This document shows, piece after piece, positions 24,961-30,259 of a stretch of DNA of 35,733 nt. A program made the position numbers and the translations under genes. Origin of the DNA: Actinomycetota bacterium. GTDB taxonomy: Bacteria > Actinomycetota > Acidimicrobiia > Acidimicrobiales > AC-14. Position 1 is the stretch's first letter. Every line of letters starts with the position of its first letter. The stretch spans positions 42,842 to 78,574 of the forward strand of contig VAWU01000030.1 in the NCBI GenBank assembly GCA_005888325.1. Direction: 5' to 3'. The notes below the pieces were generated by a model. It searched no databases and was not told where the DNA came from. It worked only from the letters and a program-made list of their open reading frames with translations.

Positions 24961-25217
24961 TCCGACCGCACCTCTGCCTCGGCAAAGGTGATCGGTAACA
25001 CCGCGCGGTCCGAGAGGCGGCGAACGAGGTAACCGCCGTGGGGCTGAGCCGCGCAGATCTGGAAGCCCGAGGCCCAGCCGCCGTCGAATCGGCGTCGGAC
25101 CTGTACGCGCATGCCGCTCGGCAGGCTCGCCTCGACATCCGGACTACGGCTGTCGGCGCCCATGGAACGGGACCGGGGCTCGTCGAGCGCATCGCGGGGC
25201 TCGTTCGTGGAGGACAT
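24951..25217 (-). CDS. small basic protein of unknown function
   Basis: 88 residues from ATG 25217, preceded by an AAGGAG site 7 bases upstream. The N-terminal 35 residues are charged and low-complexity. Residues 36-88 form a compact domain, PSGMRVQVRRRFDGGWASGF then YLVRRLSDRAVLPITFAEAEV, reminiscent of short Tudor/SH3-like barrels found as stand-alone proteins in Acidimicrobiia. No function is known. It sits between the DUF5519-like gene and the lipoprotein, all on the minus strand, and its stop codon overlaps the promoter-like motif of the lipoprotein. Confidence 0.65.
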   Translation of the reverse strand: MSSTNEPRDALDEPRSRSMGADSRSPDVEASLPSGMRVQVRRRFDGGWASGFQICAAQPHGGYLVRRLSDRAVLPITFAEAEVRSDPV

Positions 25218-25257
25218 CGAGAGCTCCTTCGTTGGGTGGGATGCAAACGCAGACCGG

Positions 25258-25635
25258 CTAGGTGAAAGACGCTTCGTATCCGAGGAGCAGCGCCCGCTCG
25301 AGATGTGTGTGGTCAGCCAGTTCCGTGGTCTCGAGTCGAAGTGAGACGAGGGTGTGCTCATCTCCCAACGCTGCGACCATCGCGCCCACACCGGCATCGA
25401 CAACGCGGCGCGCGGCTTCTGTAGGGAACACGACGTGCACGCCGAAGCCGTCGGTGTCGACGTTTCCGAACGCTCCCGTCAAGAGCCAGAGACGCCGCCG
25501 GCCGAGCGGCTCACATTCGACGGCGAACCACCGCAACCCTGGCGCCTCGGCCACGCCCGGCCGCTCGATGACCCACGGCAAACTGAGAAGCCAGTCGTGC
25601 AGCCGCTCCACGCTGAGGGGTTGCACGTGCTCCAC
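25258..25635 (-). CDS. DUF5519 / luciferase-like domain protein
   Basis: A 125-residue protein from GTG 25635. Elements such as LHDWLLSLPWVIERPGVAEA, FGVHVVFPTEAARRVVDAG and the closing VSLRLETTE...HLERALLLGYEASF match the layout of the DUF5519 (PF17648) domain: helix, sheet with a late His, and a final helix ending in a Y(D/E) segment. No catalytic residues can be assigned. A cluster-motif copy ends only about 5 bases before the GTG; if that is a promoter, translation may start leaderless at the in-frame GTG at 25626. Family assignment is moderate. Confidence 0.6.
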   Translation of the reverse strand: MEHVQPLSVERLHDWLLSLPWVIERPGVAEAPGLRWFAVECEPLGRRRLWLLTGAFGNVDTDGFGVHVVFPTEAARRVVDAGVGAMVAALGDEHTLVSLRLETTELADHTHLERALLLGYEASFT

Positions 25636-25640
25636 GACCT

Positions 25641-25660
25641 GAAGTACGCGCCGCGGTTAC
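25641..25660 (-). promoter_or_regulatory. cluster motif copy 2 (upstream of DUF5519-like gene)
   Basis: Minus strand: GTAACC (25660-25655), 8 bases, then TACTTC (25646-25641). Same spacing as the other copies, with TACT in place of TATC. It is very close to the annotated start. Confidence 0.4.
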
Positions 25661-25700
25661 GTCGTCGACACGTTGCCCCCGCCGTCGTTGTGACGCATTC

Positions 25701-25723
25701 CCCGTAACCCCGCCGTCTATTTC
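25701..25723 (+). promoter_or_regulatory. cluster motif copy 3 (plus strand, upstream of the 96-residue reading frame)
   Basis: Plus strand: GTAACC (25704-25709), 8 bases, then TATTTC (25718-25723). It lies 43 bases before the ATG at 25767, the right position and orientation to drive that gene. Confidence 0.45.
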
Positions 25724-25766
25724 GTCGTGGCTGTCGCGTACGCGCAGCCCAGGAAGGCAGGTCGGG

Positions 25767-26057
25767 ATGCACCGAGACCGCACCCCGAGCTCACCTCGGC
25801 GCAATGACGGAGGTGGACTCGGGTCGTCGAACCTCGCCCACAAGGGCTCGCGACGCACGTCTGACGAAACCGTCGCGGCATTGACGCTGCGCGAACGAGT
25901 CCTCCTGTCGCTCGGCATCGAAGCGCTGTGCCTCGTGGCTCGTGCCGCCGAGATCCTTGTCGGGGAGGGCTCGCGACGCGGTCTCGTACGAGCAGCACGT
26001 CAGCGGGTCAGACGATCCGGCTCCCGCCGTGGTGATGACCGCGGTCTCAGGTGGTGA
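25767..26057 (+). CDS. possible small basic protein of unknown function
   Basis: A 96-codon frame, MHRDRTPSSPRRNDGGG..., with a central amphipathic/hydrophobic stretch LTLRERVLLSLGIEALCLVA and Arg-rich ends. It has a GGAAGG-like ribosome-binding site about 12 bases upstream and a cluster-motif copy at 25701-25723. It converges with the copper lipoprotein gene, overlapping it by 11 bases. It is the only plausible gene in this interval. No homologue is recognised; the Arg-rich composition is also what chance frames in GC-rich DNA give, so the call is tentative. Confidence 0.4.
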   Translation: MHRDRTPSSPRRNDGGGLGSSNLAHKGSRRTSDETVAALTLRERVLLSLGIEALCLVARAAEILVGEGSRRGLVRAARQRVRRSGSRRGDDRGLRW

Positions 26058-26511
26058 CGGTCACCGAACCGTGCATGAACGGGTGAATGGAGCAGATGTA
26101 CCCGTAGGTCCCGGGCGTGGTGAACGTGTGGGTGAACTGCTCGCTCTGGTTGAGCGCACTCGAGCTGATGCCGCCTGTCATGAAGTGGACGGTGTGGGCG
26201 ATGGCGTCCTTGTTGGTCCAGGCCACGGTCGTGCCCACCTTGACGGTGAGCGTGGCAGGCATGAACGCGAAGTTGACGATGCCAACGACAGTCGCGGATG
26301 CCGGAGCGCGAGTCGCCCCGGTGACGGCGCCACGGGGTGTCGCAGGCGCCGGCGCCGCGGGCGCCCTCGGGGTCGGCTTCGACCTCGTGCGTGCTGCGCT
26401 GGCGCCGCAGGCGGCGAGCGTCACCGTGCTGACCGCGGCGAGCGCCGCAATCCGCCGCGGCGTTCGCCTTGGCTTCTGCGTGGGTTGGGGATTGGCGAGG
26501 GTGGGTTCCAC
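26047..26511 (-). CDS. plastocyanin-like (type 1 copper) lipoprotein
   Basis: A 154-residue lipoprotein with lipobox LAAC (Cys35), a Pro/Ala/Thr linker and a C-terminal cupredoxin domain. Copper ligands are present: His106 in AIAHTVHF, Cys140, His143 and Met146 in YICSIHPFMHG. VVGIVNFAFMPATLTVKVGTTV opens the domain. It should carry electrons on the outer face of the membrane. Start GTG 26511 is preceded by AAGGAG. Upstream (26554-26559, minus strand) is TATCTC as in the other cluster promoters, but the GTAACC half is not clearly conserved. It lies between the YVTN lipoprotein gene and the small-protein genes. Confidence 0.9.
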   Translation of the reverse strand: MEPTLANPQPTQKPRRTPRRIAALAAVSTVTLAACGASAARTRSKPTPRAPAAPAPATPRGAVTGATRAPASATVVGIVNFAFMPATLTVKVGTTVAWTNKDAIAHTVHFMTGGISSSALNQSEQFTHTFTTPGTYGYICSIHPFMHGSVTVTT

Positions 26512-26634
26512 GCTGTCGCTCCTTGTCTGGAGTTCGAGGGTTGGCTTTCACGAGAGATAGGGGGCCGGGGGCTGTTGGCCTCAGCGCGGCGGCGGATTCC
26601 AAGAAGAGCTACCGCCACGCACTCGCGACGCGGT

Positions 26635-27717
26635 TCAGCCCCGCGTGGTAGGCGGCGTTATCGGGCCGGGTTGAATGACGATCTTGCGCGGCCCGTTTCC
26701 GACGGGGACGGTCGCGATCACCTTCTTGTTGTCGACGGAGATGACCGACACGTCATTGGAGTTCTCGTTGGTCACGTAGGCGAAGCCGCCGTCGGTGCTC
26801 AACGCGATCCAGTGCGGCATCTGGCCGACGGGCACGGACGTGACGGCCTTGCTGACGGTGTCGACCACCGCCAGCTGCCCCGGTCCCTGCACCACGACGA
26901 GGGCGGTCTGGCCTGAGCCGACGAACAGGGGATGGTGAGGTGACGCACCCACCGGGATCTGGTCGACGACGGTGTTGGTCGTGGGATCCAGGACTTGCAC
27001 GGCGCTGGCGCCCGCTTCAGTGAAGTACAGCTGCTTCCCGTCCGGACTGAAGCTCAACGCCCGGGGCACCTTGTCGAGCGCGACGCGCCCGACGACCGAC
27101 CTCGAGGTGAGGTCGACCATGACGAGGGCGGCCGATCCCTGGACCTGCGAGGCCACGTAGGCACGCCGGCCGTCGGGTGTGATTGCGAGGTTGTGGGGGC
27201 TCGGTACTGGCACGGAGCCCGACACGGCATTGGTGGCCACGTCGATGAACGACAGCTGATTGGTTCCGAAGCCGGCGACCAGGACGGTCTTGGCGTCGGG
27301 AGTCAGGGCCAGGCCGTGCGGGGTCGTGCCGACCTCGATGTTGGCCTTGACCGCGTCAGTCGTGGTGTCGATGACGCTGACCGTGGATGCGCCGTCGCTA
27401 CTGACGTAGACGACTCGGCCGTCGGGGGTGATGACCATGCCGTGTGGTCCGACGGGAACCGGGATGGTCTTGATGACATGCTTCGTGCCGGTGTCGAGCA
27501 CGGCCACCGCGTTGTCCTTGAACAACCCGACGTACGCCTTGACGGGTGCGATGGAGGCGGCGCTCTGGGCGGCGGCCGGTCGGCCGGCTGCTTTGGTGGT
27601 GCTCCCGTTCGAGCAGGCTGCCGCGACCACCGCGGTCACCGCCGCCAGCGCAACAAGCACGAGTGAGGAGCGACGGGCCGGGTGCGGAGCGCGTTTGGTG
27701 TTCGATCCCGAAATCAT
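26635..27717 (-). CDS. YVTN-family beta-propeller lipoprotein
   Basis: A 360-residue lipoprotein with lipobox AAAC (Cys35), followed by about seven 40-residue blades of the YVTN type, e.g. GPHGMVITPDGRVVYVSSDG, TPHGLALTPDAKTVLVAGFG and PHWIALSTDGGFAYVTNENS. Such propellers are exported binding platforms, sometimes attached to redox or surface complexes; there are no haem or copper ligands of note beyond scattered His in the PHG/PHN/PHH turns. It is preceded by a strong cluster-motif copy (27765-27787) and an AGAGAGG ribosome-binding site, so it is probably transcribed on its own or together with the copper lipoprotein gene 123 bases downstream. Confidence 0.9.
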   Translation of the reverse strand: MISGSNTKRAPHPARRSSLVLVALAAVTAVVAAACSNGSTTKAAGRPAAAQSAASIAPVKAYVGLFKDNAVAVLDTGTKHVIKTIPVPVGPHGMVITPDGRVVYVSSDGASTVSVIDTTTDAVKANIEVGTTPHGLALTPDAKTVLVAGFGTNQLSFIDVATNAVSGSVPVPSPHNLAITPDGRRAYVASQVQGSAALVMVDLTSRSVVGRVALDKVPRALSFSPDGKQLYFTEAGASAVQVLDPTTNTVVDQIPVGASPHHPLFVGSGQTALVVVQGPGQLAVVDTVSKAVTSVPVGQMPHWIALSTDGGFAYVTNENSNDVSVISVDNKKVIATVPVGNGPRKIVIQPGPITPPTTRG

Positions 27718-27764
27718 GCGTGGGAGGCCTCTCTCGCATCGTTGTCGTGTGTGTGTCGCGGAGA

Positions 27765-27787
27765 GATAGGCCTGCCGGTTACACCGG
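27765..27787 (-). promoter_or_regulatory. cluster motif copy 4 (upstream of YVTN lipoprotein)
   Basis: Minus strand: CCGGTGTAACC, 6 bases, CCTATCTC (GTAACC at 27782-27777, TATC at 27768-27765). Best match to the consensus. The start codon is 47 bases downstream of TATC. Confidence 0.6.
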
Positions 27788-27803
27788 CTCGTTCAGGTCG
27801 CCG

Positions 27804-28487
27804 TCACACCTCTCGTGGGAGGAAGGCCTCGACCTGGCCTTCGCGGCTGCGCACCTGGATCTTGGGCAGCGCGGCCGGCCGCGTCGCGAGCTGGCTGAAC
27901 ATCAGCTCGCCGTCGACGCCGAACGCCGTGCGGTGGCACGGGCAGTCGAGCCGCCCGGCCGCCTGGTTGAGTTGCAGCAGGCAGCCCTGGTGGGTGCAGG
28001 CGCCCGACACCGCCGAAAGCGTCCCGTCGCGCTCGGTCACAAACCCCACGGTCGACGCGGTCGCGAACCGCTTGACTTGCCCGCCGGCCACGTCGCCGGC
28101 GCTCGCCACCGGCACCCATTGGCCGCTCTCCGGAACGATCTCGCCGGTTGCTGCCGGACTGGGCCGCGAGTTGGAGTTGAGGTTGCTCTCGACGACGGCG
28201 CCGACCACGCCCGCCGCGACCGCCCCGGCCGCCCCGGCCAGAACCGCTCGGCGTGGGAAACGCGACGGCGACATGTCAGCCGCTTCCGACGAGGCGGCCG
28301 CGAGGCGGCGCCGCAGGCCGGTCACGAACTCCTCCTCCGGCTGGTCGGCGCCGGGGCGGGCGGCGCGCAACTCGATCGCGGCCCGCAAGGCCTCTACCTC
28401 GTCGGGCTCGAGCCGGCCCGACGGCAGCGGATCGCCGGCGAGCAGCGCCTCCACCATGCGGTCGAGGTCCCGGCGTCGATTTCTCAT
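27804..28487 (-). CDS. membrane-anchored Rieske [2Fe-2S] protein with N-terminal cytoplasmic (anti-sigma-like) region
   Basis: A 227-residue protein in three parts. Residues 1-76 are charged and helical (RDLDRMVEALLAGDP..., EEEFVTGLRRRLA). Residues 79-100 are a single membrane segment preceded by an Arg pair (FPRRAVLAGAAGAV), Tat-like. Residues 115-227 are a Rieske domain with CTHQGC (164-169) and CPCH (182-185): cluster ligands Cys164, His166, Cys182, His185; disulfide Cys169-Cys184. Its start overlaps the sigma gene stop (ATGA). A membrane protein gene directly downstream of an ECF sigma gene is usually the anti-sigma factor, so I infer that the N-terminal part binds sigma and the Rieske cluster senses redox state outside. 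It could instead be an ordinary electron-transfer subunit. Confidence 0.88.
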   Translation of the reverse strand: MRNRRRDLDRMVEALLAGDPLPSGRLEPDEVEALRAAIELRAARPGADQPEEEFVTGLRRRLAAASSEAADMSPSRFPRRAVLAGAAGAVAAGVVGAVVESNLNSNSRPSPAATGEIVPESGQWVPVASAGDVAGGQVKRFATASTVGFVTERDGTLSAVSGACTHQGCLLQLNQAAGRLDCPCHRTAFGVDGELMFSQLATRPAALPKIQVRSREGQVEAFLPREV

Positions 28488-29062
28488 GACCCCTCCACCG
28501 GAGCCTGGGCAGCCAGACGCAGGGCGCGGTGCTGGAGGACCTTGGCGTTCCCGACCGTCACATCCATCTCCCTGGCCGCTTCCTTGAGCGACATGGCGCG
28601 CAAGAACCGCAACTCCAGGATCTGGCGGTAGCGCTCGGGAAGCGAGCCGAGCACACGCCGGGCGCGCTCGGGGGCCTGGCTGGGCCGGTCCGGCTGGTCG
28701 AGCCCGGGCAGCTCGGCATCGGGGTCGATCGTGGTGACCTCGACACCGAGGCGGCGCCGCCAGTAGCCCGCCAGAACCGTTCGGGCCGTCGCGAAGAGAT
28801 ACGCCCGCACCTCACCGCGGGACGCGGAAAGGCGCAGCGGGCCGAGGGCGGCCACGAACACCTCAGCGGTGAGATCCTCCGAGTCAGAACGGTTGCCGAC
28901 CTTGGAGTACATCAGCCGGTAGATGCGGGTGACGTTGTCGAGATAGATCGCGTCCCAGTCGGCATAGACGTCTTCGCCCACCACCCGCAATCGTGGCTGG
29001 CCGCGCTGAGCAGCGTCGGTCGCCTCCGGCGCGGGGCGGTTGCGCGGGTCGTCGTTCACCAC
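28484..29062 (-). CDS. ECF-family RNA polymerase sigma factor
   Basis: A 192-residue sigma-70 family protein with only regions 2 and 4: sigma2 at about 36-102 (IYRLMYSKVGNRSDSEDLTAEVF) and sigma4 at about 133-185 (LPERYRQILELRFLRAMSLK then helix-turn-helix EAAREMDVTVGNAKVLQHRA). Start GTG 29062 with AGGGAG upstream. It is translationally coupled to the Rieske gene. A copy of the cluster motif lies 36 bases upstream of the start (29098-29120), suggesting autoregulation. An N-terminal 30-residue extension is unstructured. It is likely released by its membrane partner to transcribe the neighbouring exported-protein genes; the ECF subgroup cannot be named without a search. Confidence 0.92.
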   Translation of the reverse strand: MVNDDPRNRPAPEATDAAQRGQPRLRVVGEDVYADWDAIYLDNVTRIYRLMYSKVGNRSDSEDLTAEVFVAALGPLRLSASRGEVRAYLFATARTVLAGYWRRRLGVEVTTIDPDAELPGLDQPDRPSQAPERARRVLGSLPERYRQILELRFLRAMSLKEAAREMDVTVGNAKVLQHRALRLAAQAPVEGS

Positions 29063-29097
29063 CGGCTCATTCTCCCTGGTCGCGTGCTCACCTTAGG

Positions 29098-29120
29098 GAT
29101 AGGCGGGCGGGTTACACCGG
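29098..29120 (-). promoter_or_regulatory. cluster motif copy 5 (upstream of ECF sigma gene)
   Basis: Minus strand: CCGGTGTAACC, 6 bases, CCTATCCC (GTAACC at 29115-29110, TATC at 29101-29098). It is back-to-back with a plus-strand copy 8 bases away. Position implies autoregulation of the sigma/Rieske operon. Confidence 0.6.
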
Positions 29121-29128
29121 CACGGTCT

Positions 29129-29147
29129 GTAACCTCGACCGTATCTC
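29129..29147 (+). promoter_or_regulatory. cluster motif copy 6 (plus strand, upstream of alpha/beta hydrolase)
   Basis: Plus strand: GTAACC (29129-29134), 7 bases, TATCTC (29142-29147), then a GGGGTGAG ribosome-binding site and ATG 29162. Spacing is one base shorter than in the other strong copies. Confidence 0.5.
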
Positions 29148-29161
29148 GGGGTGAGACAGCC

Positions 29162-30136
29162 ATGGCCATCCCGCTCGCCGACCGCCATTCGACAGCCTGC
29201 CGGCCCGACCCCCGTTTCATCGCCGATCTTCGCCAGCTACTCGTGACCGCGACCCGTCCCGCCAGCGTGGTCGCGGGTGAAGGTCGGAGGCCGCGCCCCC
29301 CCGATTCCCCGGTCGCCCGGGGGCCGGCGCTGGCGGTCTCGGTGGTCGGCGCCGGCCCGCCGGTCGTCCTGCTCCACGGCCTGGCCGGCTCGCACCGCTT
29401 CTGGCATCCCGTCGCGAGAGGACTGGCGTCGCGCTACCGCGTGATCGCTCCGGACCTCCTCGGGTTCGGCGCGTCGCCCCGCCCTCCCGGCGGCTACGGT
29501 CCCGACGACCACGTCGCTGCAGTCGCTGAGTGTGCCCTGCGGGCCGGACTATCGGGACCCGCCCTCGTCGCCGGCCACAGCGCCGGCGCCGTCATCGCAC
29601 TGCGGTTGGCTATGCTCCGCCCCGACCTCGTCGGCGCCGTGGCCTGTTTCGGCCCGCCCATCTACCGGACCATGGCCGAAGGTCGCCGCCGGTTGCGCCG
29701 GATCGGGCTTCTGGCGCGACTCGCGGGCGTCGACAGCCGGCTCGCCGAAGCCGCCTGCCAGTTCGCCTGCCAACGCCACACCGCCGCCGCCGCCCGAGTG
29801 TTCTCCGCCGTGCGTCGCGACTTGCCGCCAGAAGTAGCCGCCGACGCCGTCCACCATTCCTGGGCCTCCTACTCCGAGACCCTCAACAAGGTGGTGCTTG
29901 CCGCCGAATCCGATTCCTGGCTCGCTTCGATCGACGTGCCCGTCCTCCTGATCGCCGGCCGACGAGACCGGGTCGTCGACATCGGTCACCTGGCCGAGTT
30001 GGAACGGATGCATCCGCACGTATCGCTCGAGGTGTGGAGTAGAGCCGGCCATGCGATCCCGCTCACCCATCCGCGGGCCTGCGCCGCCGCCGTGGTCTAT
30101 GCGAGCACTGGATCATCTCGATCGCACGACGCGTGA
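29162..30136 (+). CDS. alpha/beta hydrolase
   Basis: A 324-residue protein. The hydrolase core starts at about residue 55: oxyanion segment VVLLHGLAGSHRFWHP, nucleophile Ser140 in GHSAGAV, Asp in AGRRDRVVD and His in RAGHAIPLTHP complete the triad. The first 50 residues are a non-conserved, partly Arg/Pro-rich extension without signal peptide. The start ATG 29162 is supported by the ribosome-binding site; the frame is open upstream into the antisense of the sigma gene. It is divergent from the sigma/Rieske operon and shares a double motif with it, so it may belong to the same regulon. The substrate is unknown. Confidence 0.88.
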   Translation: MAIPLADRHSTACRPDPRFIADLRQLLVTATRPASVVAGEGRRPRPPDSPVARGPALAVSVVGAGPPVVLLHGLAGSHRFWHPVARGLASRYRVIAPDLLGFGASPRPPGGYGPDDHVAAVAECALRAGLSGPALVAGHSAGAVIALRLAMLRPDLVGAVACFGPPIYRTMAEGRRRLRRIGLLARLAGVDSRLAEAACQFACQRHTAAAARVFSAVRRDLPPEVAADAVHHSWASYSETLNKVVLAAESDSWLASIDVPVLLIAGRRDRVVDIGHLAELERMHPHVSLEVWSRAGHAIPLTHPRACAAAVVYASTGSSRSHDA

Positions 30137-30259
30137 AGCGATCCGACGGCCACCTTTCGGCGACTGACCCGCGACCGCTACATCCCGTTTCGAAGGTCGG
30201 CGTGTCGCCCCGATGTCGATGACGAAGGTGCCGTCACTTGGGTGCGGCCCGCCTTCGGC

